Part shown: positions 26,333 through 36,670 of the stretch, one piece after another
Position numbering within the stretch: position 1 is the first letter of the stretch
Layout of the letters: every line of letters begins with the position of its first letter
Assembly: GCA_021732605.1 (NCBI GenBank)
Contig: JAKFUS010000016.1
Coordinates: 1 to 57,167 of the forward strand
Source: Betaproteobacteria bacterium
GTDB taxonomy: Bacteria; Pseudomonadota; Gammaproteobacteria; Burkholderiales; SG8-41
Direction: 5' to 3'
DNA: 57,167 bases
The notes under the pieces: generated by a model
Database searches by the model: none
What the model saw: the letters and a program-made list of their open reading frames with translations, nothing else
What the model was told of the DNA's origin: nothing
Translations under genes and position numbers: made by a program

Positions 26333-28233
26333 GCCTGCTGCTCGTCCAGGGTCGCTGTTGCCGGCGGTGTCAACGGCAGCACGATCGTGAAACGGGTGCC
26401 TGTGCCCACGGTGGAATCAACGTTGATGCTACCACCGTGCTGCTCGATAATCTTGTACGAAATCGACAGCCCGAGGCCGGTTCCCTTGCCCACTGCTTTG
26501 GTGGTAAAAAATGGATCGAAGATTTTCGACATGATTTCCGGCGGTATACCCTTGCCGTTGTCGGCGATTTCGACCGCGACATGGTCCCTGCCTTCCATTC
26601 GCGTGCTGAGTGTGATTTCGCCGGTGCCGGATTCGATGGCCTGCGCGGCATTGTTGATCAGATTGAGGAACACCTGGTTCAGTTGCGAAGGTGAACAGGT
26701 GATGGCTGGAATGTCGCCGAACTGTTTCTTCACCGTCAGGTGTTTCAATTCGTGTTTGGCAAGGATCAGCGCACTGTCGAGCCCTTCGCTCAGGTTAAAA
26801 CTCGATACCTTGCTGCGGTCAAGCCGGCTGAAGTTTTTCAGATTGAGCACAATTTCGGAGATTTGCTCGATGCCATAGAGGCCATCGTTCGCGAGCTGGC
26901 CGAGTTCGGCCAGCGCCTGCTGCTCCGCAAAGTGGTGGATCAAGCCGCGCACCGAGGTGTACTTGGCCTGCAAGCGCGCCGGGTCAGGACTGACATCCTC
27001 CATCAGCTTCAGCAGCTTGTTGGTTTCGACAATCAGTTTTTTGACGTCGGGCAGTTTGCCGGCGACTGAGCCCAGGCTGTTCTTGACGTAAGCCAGCGGC
27101 GTGTTGATTTCATGCGCGATGCCGGCGACCATCTGTCCCAGCGAAGACATTTTTTCGGTCTGGATCAGCTGCGACTCGGATTCCTTTAGCTGGTGCAGTG
27201 CGCCGGACAGTTCACGCGTACGTTCTTCGACTCGCGATTCTAGTACGCGGTTGGCTTCGTTGAGCAGACGGTAACTGACGGCCAGCTTTGACAGCAGCCA
27301 GCCGATCAGGATCAACAGCGCGCCGGCATAGGCAATCAGGTAGATGCGGTAACGCTCACTGTCGGACTGTACGTCCGCACTCTCCAGACTGAACGCGTCG
27401 GTCAGGCTGTCGATGCGCGGTCCCGCAGAAGCAATCGCGATTTTCAGGAACAGCTCGTTTTCGACCGGTTTTGCGCCGAGGATCTGCTCCACTGTGGTGT
27501 CGATGCGGGCAAGGCCATCGCGCAGTGCGGGCGGCACGCCGGTTCCGGCCTTGCGCAGATCGGCGGCGAACAGCTCGACGTTTTTGCGCTGCGGGTCGCT
27601 CGGATCGGTGGCGTAACGCATGATCTGGGCGAACAGCAGCGCCGAGGTGCTTTCGACGGCGATCAGGCGGTCGCGTTGCGGGAAACTCGCCCATACGCCG
27701 CGTACCAGTCCGGCGATTTCATTGTCGAATTCGACCATGCGTCCCAGTGCCTGCGTGACCGTGCCGCTGGCCGCACGATAACGATTCATCAATTCGATTT
27801 TCTGGTTGAATGCCTGCACCAGTGCCGGCAGACTGCGATTGAGCACCGGGCTCCCGGCGTCTGCAGCCGATTGCTGCAGGCGCTTCAGCAATTCGGGCGC
27901 ACGCGCGCCGCGGTCGTCAGTCGGGCGCGCTTTGCCGGATGCACCTTCGACCCGGGCGCGCAGCACTTCAAGATCCCATCGCGCATCAATTTCGCGAAGG
28001 TCGCGCAGGTAGCTGAGTATTTCATTCTGTCGCCGGTAGTCAACACCCTGGCTTTTCAGGTAGAGAAAACCGAGCAGTGCGACCAGTGCCACGGCGATCA
28101 GCATGGTCAGCGGCGCCCGCGCCTTGCCTGACGTCACGAGTCCCCGTGCCTGTGCCAGCAACCCGGCCACCGGCGAATTTATAAGCTTGTTATCGAGCTT
28201 ATTTTCGAGCTTAATTTCGAAATTATTCTCCAA
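26329..28233 (-). CDS. Membrane sensor histidine kinase
   Basis: A 634-residue sensor kinase. Two membrane segments (about residues 42-58, LIAVALVALLGFLYL, and about 293-314, IYLIAYAGALLILIGWLL) enclose a ~230-residue helical extracytoplasmic domain resembling the DAHL type. A short coiled coil leads to HisKA (H-box MVAGIAHEINTPLAYVKN) and a HATPase domain (NLINNAAQAI, DNGKGIPPE, GKGTGLGLSI). There is no receiver domain of its own. The TTG start at 28233 overlaps the end of livF by 11 bases; an internal GTG is also possible. The predicted N-terminus repeats ENKL/DNKL. The tight coupling to livF and to the Ser/Thr kinase suggests one operon. Confidence 0.88.
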   Translation of the reverse strand: MENNFEIKLENKLDNKLINSPVAGLLAQARGLVTSGKARAPLTMLIAVALVALLGFLYLKSQGVDYRRQNEILSYLRDLREIDARWDLEVLRARVEGASGKARPTDDRGARAPELLKRLQQSAADAGSPVLNRSLPALVQAFNQKIELMNRYRAASGTVTQALGRMVEFDNEIAGLVRGVWASFPQRDRLIAVESTSALLFAQIMRYATDPSDPQRKNVELFAADLRKAGTGVPPALRDGLARIDTTVEQILGAKPVENELFLKIAIASAGPRIDSLTDAFSLESADVQSDSERYRIYLIAYAGALLILIGWLLSKLAVSYRLLNEANRVLESRVEERTRELSGALHQLKESESQLIQTEKMSSLGQMVAGIAHEINTPLAYVKNSLGSVAGKLPDVKKLIVETNKLLKLMEDVSPDPARLQAKYTSVRGLIHHFAEQQALAELGQLANDGLYGIEQISEIVLNLKNFSRLDRSKVSSFNLSEGLDSALILAKHELKHLTVKKQFGDIPAITCSPSQLNQVFLNLINNAAQAIESGTGEITLSTRMEGRDHVAVEIADNGKGIPPEIMSKIFDPFFTTKAVGKGTGLGLSISYKIIEQHGGSINVDSTVGTGTRFTIVLPLTPPATATLDEQQA

Positions 28234-28927
28234 GATACGCTTGCCTCACTTGTGGGCTGGACAACAGGGTCTTCGCATTATCGGCGAGCACGATGGCGCC
28301 GCTTTCCATGACATACCCGCGATCACAGGTTTCCAGCGCCAGTTTCGCGTTTTGCTCGACGAGCAGCATGGTCACACCTTCCGCCGCTACGGCTCGCACG
28401 GTCTCAAAAATTTTCTGCACCATCAACGGCGCCAGCCCCATGCTCGGCTCATCAAGCAGCAGCAGCCGCGGCCGGCACATCAGCGCGCGCGCCATGGCGA
28501 GCATCTGCTGTTCGCCGCCGGACAAGGTGCCGGCGGGCTGTGCGCGGCGTTCCGCCAGTCGCGGAAACAGCGTGTAGGCGCGTTCAAAATCGCGCGCAAT
28601 GGCAGATTTGTCATCATGGATGTAAGCGCCCATCGCCAGGTTTTCCGCAACCGTAAGCCGCGGAAACACGCCGCGCCCCTCTGGCACCATGGCCAGACCG
28701 CGCCGCACCAGATGATACGCCGGTTTTCCGGTGATCTCGGCGCCGTCGTAGTCGATGCGCCCGGCGCTGGGTTTGAGCAGTCCGGACAGCGCTTTCAGCG
28801 TACTGCTTTTACCGGCGCCGTTGGCGCCGATCAGCGCCACCACTTCACCGCGCCTGACTTCCAGGTCGATGCCCTTGACGGCTTTGATGCCACCGTAGGC
28901 CACTACGAGTTTGTGTACGCTGAGCAT
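28223..28927 (-). CDS. livF: Branched-chain amino acid ABC transporter ATPase LivF
   Basis: A 234-residue ATPase of the LIV/HAAT importer family. Walker A is GANGAGKSS, the Q-loop/pro-loop region is GLAMVPEGRGVFPRLTV, the signature is LSGGEQQMLAMARAL and Walker B is LLLLDEPSMGL, ending YVMESGAIVLAD. It energises uptake of branched-chain amino acids or related compounds (amides, aromatic acids) through LivHM. It lies 11 bases after livG. Its stop codon overlaps the predicted start of the histidine kinase. Confidence 0.94.
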   Translation of the reverse strand: MLSVHKLVVAYGGIKAVKGIDLEVRRGEVVALIGANGAGKSSTLKALSGLLKPSAGRIDYDGAEITGKPAYHLVRRGLAMVPEGRGVFPRLTVAENLAMGAYIHDDKSAIARDFERAYTLFPRLAERRAQPAGTLSGGEQQMLAMARALMCRPRLLLLDEPSMGLAPLMVQKIFETVRAVAAEGVTMLLVEQNAKLALETCDRGYVMESGAIVLADNAKTLLSSPQVRQAYLGE

Positions 28928-28938
28928 GATGCGGCGGT

Positions 28939-29715
28939 TCAGGCCACTGCCCCGCCAAGATAGGCGGCAATGACTTTGGGATCGCGCTGTACCTCAGCGG
29001 GAGCGCCTTCAGCGATTTTTTCGCCGTAGTCGAGCACCGCCACGCGGTGCGACAGACCCATCACCAACTTCATATCGTGTTCGATCAGCAGCAGCGTGAT
29101 GCCGTCGCTGAGTATCCGCTCCAGCAGTTTCCGCAGGGTGCCGGTCTCGGTGGCATTCATGCCCGCCGCCGGCTCGTCGAGGGCGAGCAGTTTGGGGTCG
29201 GTGGCCAGTGCGCGGGCAATTTCCAGCCGCCGCTGGTCGCCGTAGGGCAGGTCGCGCGCAAGGCCGCCGGCGCGCGTTGTCAGCCCGCAATAGTCGAGCA
29301 GTTCATGGGCGCGCTGCGTGATCACGCGCTCTTCGTTGGCTGCCCCGCGTGTGCGCAACACCGCCCCCAGCACACCGGTGTGGGTGCGCAGGTGGCGCCC
29401 GACCATCACGTTTTCGAGCGCGGTCATGCCGCCGAACAGGCGGATGTTCTGGAAGGTACGCGCGATGCCGTGTTGTGCCACCTGATGCGGTTTGCTGCCG
29501 TCGACAGGCTGTCCGTCGAAGACCAGTTTGCCGGCATCGGCGGCGTAAATCCCCGTCAGCACATTGAACAGCGTGGTCTTGCCCGCGCCATTGGGCCCGA
29601 TCAAGCCGAAAATTTCGCCGCGGCGCACACTGATCGACACTTTGTTCAGCGCAGCCAGGCCACCGAAACTTTTGCTGATGCCGGTGGCGGAGAGCAGGGT
29701 ATCAGACGGCGGCAT
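28939..29715 (-). CDS. livG: Branched-chain amino acid ABC transporter ATPase LivG
   Basis: A 258-residue ATPase partner of LivF. Walker A is GPNGAGKTT, followed by [24 protein letters not shown], the signature region [15 protein letters not shown] and Walker [17 protein letters not shown], then [22 protein letters not shown] with the C-terminal extension typical of LivG. Its start overlaps the end of livM by 14 bases, giving coupled translation in livHMGF. Confidence 0.94.
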   Translation of the reverse strand: MPPSDTLLSATGISKSFGGLAALNKVSISVRRGEIFGLIGPNGAGKTTLFNVLTGIYAADAGKLVFDGQPVDGSKPHQVAQHGIARTFQNIRLFGGMTALENVMVGRHLRTHTGVLGAVLRTRGAANEERVITQRAHELLDYCGLTTRAGGLARDLPYGDQRRLEIARALATDPKLLALDEPAAGMNATETGTLRKLLERILSDGITLLLIEHDMKLVMGLSHRVAVLDYGEKIAEGAPAEVQRDPKVIAAYLGGAVA

Positions 29716-30775
29716 GCTGCTTCTCCGTCATACTTTTCACCAGGCGTCGCCGCGCCGGCCAGATGCCGGACGGCCGGAACAGCATCATCAGCACCAGCGC
29801 CAGCCCGAACAGCAGCATGCGCAGGTCCGAGGGGTCAATGAAGACTTCGCCGAACCAGCGCTGCTGCAGCGGACCGATGTAGCGCAGCGCCTCCGGCAGC
29901 GCTGTGAGCAGCACGGCGCCGAGCACGACCCCGGCGACATTACCCATGCCGCCGAGCACGACCATGCATAGCACCATGATGGAATCGATCAGGTGAAAAC
30001 TCTCCGGGCTGATGAATCCCTGAAATGATGCGAACAGGCCGCCGGCGACACCGCCGAAAGTCGCGCCCATCGCAAACGCCAGCAGCTTCATGTTGCGGGT
30101 GTTGATGCCCATCGATGCTGCAGCGAGTTCATCTTCGCGGATGGCGACCCAGGCGCGGCCGATGCGCGAATCCTCTAGCCGTCGTGAAATGATGATTGAC
30201 AGCACGGCGCAGGTGAGGAAGACGAAATAGTAACTGTGCAGGCCGGTGAAGGTCAGCCCGGCGAAGCTGTGGGTCTGTGCCAGCGAAAAACCGCCGATCT
30301 GCAACGGGTCGATCAGCGTGATGCCCTGCGGACCGTTGGTAATGTTGACCGGACGGTTCAGGTTGTTGAGCAGCACGCGGATGATTTCGCCGAAACCGAG
30401 CGTGACAATGGCCAGATAGTCGCCGCGCAACCGGAGCGTCGGCGCGCCGAGCAGGATGCCGAACAGCGCGGCAACCATCGCACCCAGCGGCAGCAGCACC
30501 AGGAAGGGCCAGTGAATTGCGAGCTGCGGTGAGGCAAGCAGGGCGTAACAATAGGCCCCGACGGCAAAAAATGCGATGTAGCCGAGATCCAGCAGTCCGG
30601 CGAAGCCGACCACGATGTTGAGGCCGAGAGCCAGCATGATGAACAGCAGAGCCACGTCGGTGATGCGCACCCAGGCGCGGCCAAATGCTGCTTCGATCAG
30701 GAAGGGTGCGGCGAGCAGCAGTACTGTGATGGCCACCCATGCGGCCCAGCGCCACGGCGCACGCCACGCGGTCAT
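29702..30775 (-). CDS. livM: Branched-chain amino acid ABC transporter permease LivM
   Basis: A 357-residue inner-membrane permease with about nine to ten hydrophobic segments. The LivM core is clear: [50 protein letters not shown], and the EAA-like coupling loop near [28 protein letters not shown]. It forms the channel with LivH. The start overlaps livH by 4 bases. The unusually Trp/Arg-rich start ([12 protein letters not shown]) precedes the first membrane helix. Confidence 0.93.
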   Translation of the reverse strand: MTAWRAPWRWAAWVAITVLLLAAPFLIEAAFGRAWVRITDVALLFIMLALGLNIVVGFAGLLDLGYIAFFAVGAYCYALLASPQLAIHWPFLVLLPLGAMVAALFGILLGAPTLRLRGDYLAIVTLGFGEIIRVLLNNLNRPVNITNGPQGITLIDPLQIGGFSLAQTHSFAGLTFTGLHSYYFVFLTCAVLSIIISRRLEDSRIGRAWVAIREDELAAASMGINTRNMKLLAFAMGATFGGVAGGLFASFQGFISPESFHLIDSIMVLCMVVLGGMGNVAGVVLGAVLLTALPEALRYIGPLQQRWFGEVFIDPSDLRMLLFGLALVLMMLFRPSGIWPARRRLVKSMTEKQHAAV

Positions 30776-31695
30776 ACGCGGTCTCCGCCCTGGTGTCCGA
30801 GCAAACCGGCGGGGCGCAGCACCAGCACCAGCACCAGCACCAGGAAGGCAAAAATATCGCGGTAGTTGCTGCCCAGCACACCACCGGTCAGGTCGCCGAT
30901 GTAGCCCGAGGCCAGGCTTTCGATGACGCCCAGCAGCAGTCCGCCCAATACTGCGCCGCCGACATTGCCGATGCCGCCGAGCACGGCAGCGGTGAACGCC
31001 TTCAGCCCCAGCATGAAACCCATGAAGTAATGGCCCAGTCCGTAATACAGCACGATCATCAGCCCGGCGATGGCGCCGATGGCCGAGCCGAGCACGAAGG
31101 TGAAAGCGATTATGGTGTTGGTGTTGACGCCCATCAGACCGGCGACATCCGGATTCTGCTCGGTGGCGCGCATCGCGCGCCCCATGCGGCTGGTTTTAAT
31201 GAACCACAGCAGGCCCGCCATGATGGTGCATGCGAGCAGGAAGATTGCTGCCTGCAGGCTGGTCAGCTGCGCGCCGAAAATGGTGAGCTGAGCGGGTTCG
31301 ATGATTTTCGGCAGGGCGATGTACTGTTTGCCCCAGATCAGCGCTGCGGAATACTGCAGCAGTATCGACACGCCGATGGCGGTGATCAGTGGCGCCAGTC
31401 TTGGTGCTCGGCGCAGCGGCCGGTAGGCGATGCGTTCAATCGACAGGCCGAGTATCGCGCAGACCATGACTGCGCCGCCACCGGCGAGCAGCAGGATCAC
31501 TGGTGCGGGTATTCCCGCCGCCGCCAGCAACTGGATCAGGGTCAGCGACACCAGCGCACCGATCATCGTGATGTCACCGTGGGCAAAATTGATCAGCCCG
31601 AGGATGCCGTAGACCATGGTGTAGCCGAGCGCGACCAGCGCGTAGATGCTGCCCAGCACCAGGCCGTTGATCAGTTGTTGGACGAAAGTTTCCAT
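30772..31695 (-). CDS. livH: Branched-chain amino acid ABC transporter permease LivH
   Basis: A 307-residue inner-membrane permease. It begins METFVQQLINGLVLGSIYALVALGYTMVYG, the standard LivH N-terminus, then LINFAHGDITMIGA and the cytoplasmic coupling loop RAMRATEQNPDVAGLMGVNTN, and ends with a run of VLVLVLVLRPAGLLG. It is the first transporter gene after the livK hairpin. The segment around 30820-30845 is a CACCAG tandem stretch coding the LVLVLVLV run. Confidence 0.94.
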   Translation of the reverse strand: METFVQQLINGLVLGSIYALVALGYTMVYGILGLINFAHGDITMIGALVSLTLIQLLAAAGIPAPVILLLAGGGAVMVCAILGLSIERIAYRPLRRAPRLAPLITAIGVSILLQYSAALIWGKQYIALPKIIEPAQLTIFGAQLTSLQAAIFLLACTIMAGLLWFIKTSRMGRAMRATEQNPDVAGLMGVNTNTIIAFTFVLGSAIGAIAGLMIVLYYGLGHYFMGFMLGLKAFTAAVLGGIGNVGGAVLGGLLLGVIESLASGYIGDLTGGVLGSNYRDIFAFLVLVLVLVLRPAGLLGHQGGDRV

Positions 31696-31711
31696 GGTTA
31701 ACAGGCTCTAT

Positions 31712-31748
31712 AGACGACAACGGCACCCTGAGGGTGCCGTTGTCGTCT
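31712..31748 (-). promoter_or_regulatory. Perfect 17-bp intercistronic hairpin between livK and livH
   Basis: AGACGACAACGGCACCC (31712-31728), loop TGA, and GGGTGCCGTTGTCGTCT (31732-31748) pair perfectly. On the minus-strand transcript no U-run follows, so this is not a normal intrinsic terminator. It lies 12 bases after livK and 17 bases before the livH start. Such hairpins often stabilise the binding-protein mRNA and lower downstream expression; that role is inferred. Confidence 0.75.
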
Positions 31749-31759
31749 GTCATTGCTAT

Positions 31760-32992
31760 TTATTTTTTCTCGACTGCCGTTCCTGCTGCCGGGGCGGCTG
31801 CTGCAGGCTCCGGTTTGACCACTTCCAGCGGTTCCCATTTGCCGCCCTTGACCACGTAAATGGTGATCGGGCCGTTTTTCAGGTCGCCCTTGTCGTCAAA
31901 AGCGATCGGACCGATGACACCCAGATAATCGGTCTTGCCGATCTCCGGCAGGAATTTCACCGGATCAGCGGAGCCGGCGCGTTTCATGGCTTCGACAAAT
32001 ACGAACACCGCGTCGTAACCCATCGGCGCGAAGAGTTCGACTTCCTGGTTGAACTTGGCTTTGTATTTCTCGAGGAATGTTTTGCCACCCGGCATCTGGT
32101 CCTTGGGCAATCCGGGAATCGATGCCATCGCGCCTTCGGCTGCATCGCCCGCGAGCTTGATGAAGTTGGGTGTCTGCATGCCGTCGCCGCCGATGAAATC
32201 CGCCTTGATGCCGAGTTCCTTCATTTGTTTGATCATCGGTGCGGCCTGCGGATCAATGCCACCAAACATGATCAGGTCGGGTTTTTTGCCCTTGATCCTG
32301 GTCAGGATCGCCTTGAAGTCGGTGTCCTTGTCAGTAGTGTGTTCGCGGGCAATGATTTTGGCGCCCAGCGTTTTGACCGTGGCTTCAAAGTTGTCGGCCA
32401 GTCCCTGGCCATAAGCCGTGCTGTCGTCGATGATGGCGATGTTTTTCGCCTTCAGCTTGCCGACTGCAAACCGGGCGAGAGTCGGACCCTGCTGGCCGTC
32501 ATGCGCGACCACGCGGAATGTGGTCTTGAAGCCTTTCAGCGTGTAATCCGGATTGGTCGAGGAGGGTGAAATCTGTGGCACGCCGCCGTCAGCATAAATC
32601 TTTGAGGCCGGAATCGACGCGCCCGAATTGAAGTGACCGACGACGGCGGCAACTTTGGCGTCGACCAGTTTCTGCGCGACCGTGGTGGCTTTGGTCGGGT
32701 TGGCTTCGTCGTCTTCGGATACCAGTTCAAACTTCACTTTTTTCCCGCCGATCTCGACGCTCGCGGCGTTGAGATCTTCGACTGCCAGCTGCACTCCATT
32801 GCGGATGTCGATGCCGATATGCGCCTGCGGTCCGGTCAACGGTGATGCCGAGCCAATTTTTACAGTCAGCACTTCCGGCGGTTTCGGCGCTTCGGCTTTG
32901 GGCGCGGGCGGTGGTGTTTCTTTGCCGCAGGCAGTCAACAGCATCGCGGTGATCAGGGCCGCAGTGATATGGCGTACGATGTGCATGTGCAT
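31760..32992 (-). CDS. livK: Branched-chain amino acid ABC transporter binding lipoprotein
   Basis: A 410-residue substrate-binding protein of the Leu/Ile/Val-binding type. A lipobox-like sequence (LLTACGKE) after a short hydrophobic stretch suggests lipid anchoring, followed by a Pro/Ala/Lys linker. The binding fold is marked by VKIGSASPLTGPQAHIGIDIRNGVQLAVEDLNA, VVGHFNSGASIPASKIYADGGVPQISPSSTNPDYT and GYDAVFVFVEAMKRAGS. The ligand is not defined by sequence. ATG 32992 has GGAG five bases upstream. The C-terminus ends in an Ala/Pro-rich tail. It heads the liv operon; a conserved lipoprotein anchor is less common than a free periplasmic form. Confidence 0.92.
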   Translation of the reverse strand: MHMHIVRHITAALITAMLLTACGKETPPPAPKAEAPKPPEVLTVKIGSASPLTGPQAHIGIDIRNGVQLAVEDLNAASVEIGGKKVKFELVSEDDEANPTKATTVAQKLVDAKVAAVVGHFNSGASIPASKIYADGGVPQISPSSTNPDYTLKGFKTTFRVVAHDGQQGPTLARFAVGKLKAKNIAIIDDSTAYGQGLADNFEATVKTLGAKIIAREHTTDKDTDFKAILTRIKGKKPDLIMFGGIDPQAAPMIKQMKELGIKADFIGGDGMQTPNFIKLAGDAAEGAMASIPGLPKDQMPGGKTFLEKYKAKFNQEVELFAPMGYDAVFVFVEAMKRAGSADPVKFLPEIGKTDYLGVIGPIAFDDKGDLKNGPITIYVVKGGKWEPLEVVKPEPAAAAPAAGTAVEKK

Positions 32993-33154
32993 GGGAGCTC
33001 CAGTGTGAAGTCGAATCGATGAGAAATTCGGACTAGTGGTAGATCGTGTATTTAAGTATTTTTTGTATTTAACTTGTTGTTACTGAAAGAGTTTTAACGA
33101 TTATCCGGGGGGTGCCAGGCAATGTCAATTTCAGCGTCCGGCGTATCGCACAAC

Positions 33155-33182
33155 AAAAAAGCCGGCGCAGGCCGGCTTTTTT
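33155..33182. terminator. Bidirectional intrinsic terminator
   Basis: A-run (33155-33160), GCCGGC, loop GCAG, GCCGGC, T-run (33177-33182). It can work on both strands; the useful direction is for the minus-strand cytochrome c gene ending at 33201. The 162 bases between it and livK (32993-33154) are AT-rich and hold the livK promoter region, without a clear -35/-10 pair. Confidence 0.85.
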
Positions 33183-33200
33183 GTCAGCAATGCCATGCGA

Positions 33201-33509
33201 CTAATTGAGTGTGAGAACCCAGGTCACGATGGCCTTGATGTCGTCTTCCTTGACGTGGGCGTTCGGCGGCATTGGGGTGGGTCCCCAGACGCCTGAGCCG
33301 CCGGCCTTCACTTTTTTGACCAGATTGGCTTCAGCGCTTTTGTCGTTACGATACTTGGCAGCGATGTCCTTGAAGCCGGGACCGATGGTTTTTTTGTCGA
33401 TGGCGTGGCAGGTCATGCAGCCGCTGGATTGCGCGAGTTTTTCCGATGCAGCAGCGCTGCCGGTAGCCAGCAGGCTGAGGGTAAACAGCACGGCAAATAC
33501 AAACTTCAT
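33201..33509 (-). CDS. Class I cytochrome c (c551/c552 type)
   Basis: A 102-residue monohaem cytochrome. A signal peptide (KFVFAVLFTLSLLATGSAAA) is followed by the haem site CMTCH, then KKTIGPGFKDIAAKYRND and the axial methionine in GPTPMPPNAHV, ending with the helix DDIKAIVTWVLTL. It is a periplasmic electron carrier of the small c551/c552 kind. No oxidase genes are adjacent, so the partner is unknown. It is monocistronic, with a strong terminator just downstream and a 230-base AT-rich gap upstream (33510-33740) that shows no gene. Confidence 0.93.
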   Translation of the reverse strand: MKFVFAVLFTLSLLATGSAAASEKLAQSSGCMTCHAIDKKTIGPGFKDIAAKYRNDKSAEANLVKKVKAGGSGVWGPTPMPPNAHVKEDDIKAIVTWVLTLN

Positions 33510-33740
33510 GAATGCTCCTTGGGATCAAAAGCGGACGAGTGGCGATTGTAGCCGAAGCCATTCGGAGTCGGCGAGCTGAGATGCGCACACGTTTTCGACA
33601 CATTGCGCGGTTGTCGGAGATTGAAGGAGGCCGGAAAACGAGATGTGCCACAGCGATTGTCCGCTTAAAAATATTACGTAAATAATTGATTTTATTATAT
33701 ATTTTATCGATCTGCGCGGTCGAAATCATTGCTCGCAGGG

Positions 33741-34811
33741 TTATTTTTCATCCTGATAAAAGCGATAGAAAAAATGGCCATTGCGGAAAGGCTGGCTGTT
33801 GGTCACGTGATGCACCATGTACAAATCCATCAATCGCTGGCCCAGGGTGCTGGCTTCGTGCTCGCCGAGTTCAAAGGCGTTGCGAATCCAGGTCACGGCG
33901 TCGGCACCGACAAAACATGCCGGATAGCAGACACCATGGAATTTACGGTCGCGGATACGTACCCCACCATCGCGCAAGCGGGCGACCACGTCACACAGAT
34001 CAAGTGCGCTGAGTCGCGGTGTGTCGGCGTGAGTACGATAGAAAAAATGACCATCCAGAAACGGCTGCTCGTGCCCGACATGATAAATCCGGCCAAGCGC
34101 CAGCAGCGCCTGACCGATGCGCAGCGCCTCGGTGCGCGGACGTGGCGCACCGGCATTCTGCATCAACCAGTCCACTGCTTCATGACCGATGAAGCATTCG
34201 TCGTAAGTTTTGGTGCGGAAGCGGCGTGCTCGAATATCGATGCCGCCGGCACCGCGCATTTTCACGCGCAACGTGTCGGGATCGACCCCGATCTGGTGTA
34301 GTTCATCGTGCAGACGCCACGCCTGCGCAACGGACGTGCGATCGTCGGGCGTGGTTGGCAAAGCCAGTAACGCACGCTCCATTGCGGTTTCATTCGCAAC
34401 GCCTGCGCCGAGCAGCATTAGTATCGAATTCATTGTCGGCAGCAGTGATTGCCGGCGATGAACGAGATCGCAACCAGGCAGTAAATCGTGCGCACCCAGA
34501 CGTTGCGCCCACGCCCGCGCCTGGGCAGGCACGGTATGAAGCTCACTGCAATACAGCAATAAATCAGCGTTGGCACAGTGACTGCGCTTCCATGCACAGA
34601 ATTCGTCAGTGCCGGTTGCCAGTTGTGCCAGCACGATGATGTCGATCAACAGCAGCGGCGGCTGCGGGCCGCGCATCGCCTGCATGACAGCGGTTTCAAG
34701 ATGCGCGCTCAAGGGCAGGCCGGTGGCGACTACGCCGTGTGCGGTAAGCGCTGCGCACACTACCGCTTGTTGCTGTTCAGAAGCGAGCGCGAGAACAACC
34801 TGGCGCGACAT
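33741..34811 (-). CDS. Receiver-like protein with two DEP domains
   Basis: A 356-residue soluble protein. Residues 1-130 look like a degenerate response-regulator receiver: VVLALASEQQQAVVCAALTA, an Asp in PPLLLIDIIVLAQ, and GAHDLLPG where receivers have GADDYLxKP. Two tandem DEP-type domains follow: IDIRARRFRTKTYDECFIGHEAVDWL...HVGHEQPFLDGHFFYR and VRIRDRKFHGVCYPACFVGADAVTWI...HVTNSQPFRNGHFFYR. DEP domains are known mainly from eukaryotic signalling (Dishevelled, EGL-10, Pleckstrin) and bind membranes or receptors; bacterial cases are sparse. No output domain for DNA is visible. It is followed by 230 bases before cytochrome c, and lies 30 bases downstream of ilvD on the same strand. Confidence 0.75.
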   Translation of the reverse strand: MSRQVVLALASEQQQAVVCAALTAHGVVATGLPLSAHLETAVMQAMRGPQPPLLLIDIIVLAQLATGTDEFCAWKRSHCANADLLLYCSELHTVPAQARAWAQRLGAHDLLPGCDLVHRRQSLLPTMNSILMLLGAGVANETAMERALLALPTTPDDRTSVAQAWRLHDELHQIGVDPDTLRVKMRGAGGIDIRARRFRTKTYDECFIGHEAVDWLMQNAGAPRPRTEALRIGQALLALGRIYHVGHEQPFLDGHFFYRTHADTPRLSALDLCDVVARLRDGGVRIRDRKFHGVCYPACFVGADAVTWIRNAFELGEHEASTLGQRLMDLYMVHHVTNSQPFRNGHFFYRFYQDEK

Positions 34812-34841
34812 GAGGGTTACTGTTTCACGCGCCAGCAGGCT

Positions 34842-36515
<1,674 letters not shown>

Positions 36516-36562
36516 GGTTTTTCTCCAATAAGTCGGCCGGTCATGCGACGATGGCTGTCGCG

Positions 36563-36593
36563 GCGGAAGACGTATAAGCGGAAGACGTATAAT
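36563..36593 (+). promoter_or_regulatory. 15-bp tandem duplication carrying a TATAAT box upstream of lgt
   Basis: GCGGAAGACGTATAA occurs twice head to tail (36563-36577, 36578-36592), and the base after it completes TATAAT (36588-36593). This is a consensus -10 element about 78 bases before the lgt start, though no TTGACA-like -35 is present at the right distance. Function is inferred from position only. Confidence 0.45.
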
Positions 36594-36670
36594 AAGGGCA
36601 GCATTTTATCGTATCCCTGTAATTTTCCGATCCATTTTTCCATCGCGCTTTTCGTCGAGCTTATTCCCTC

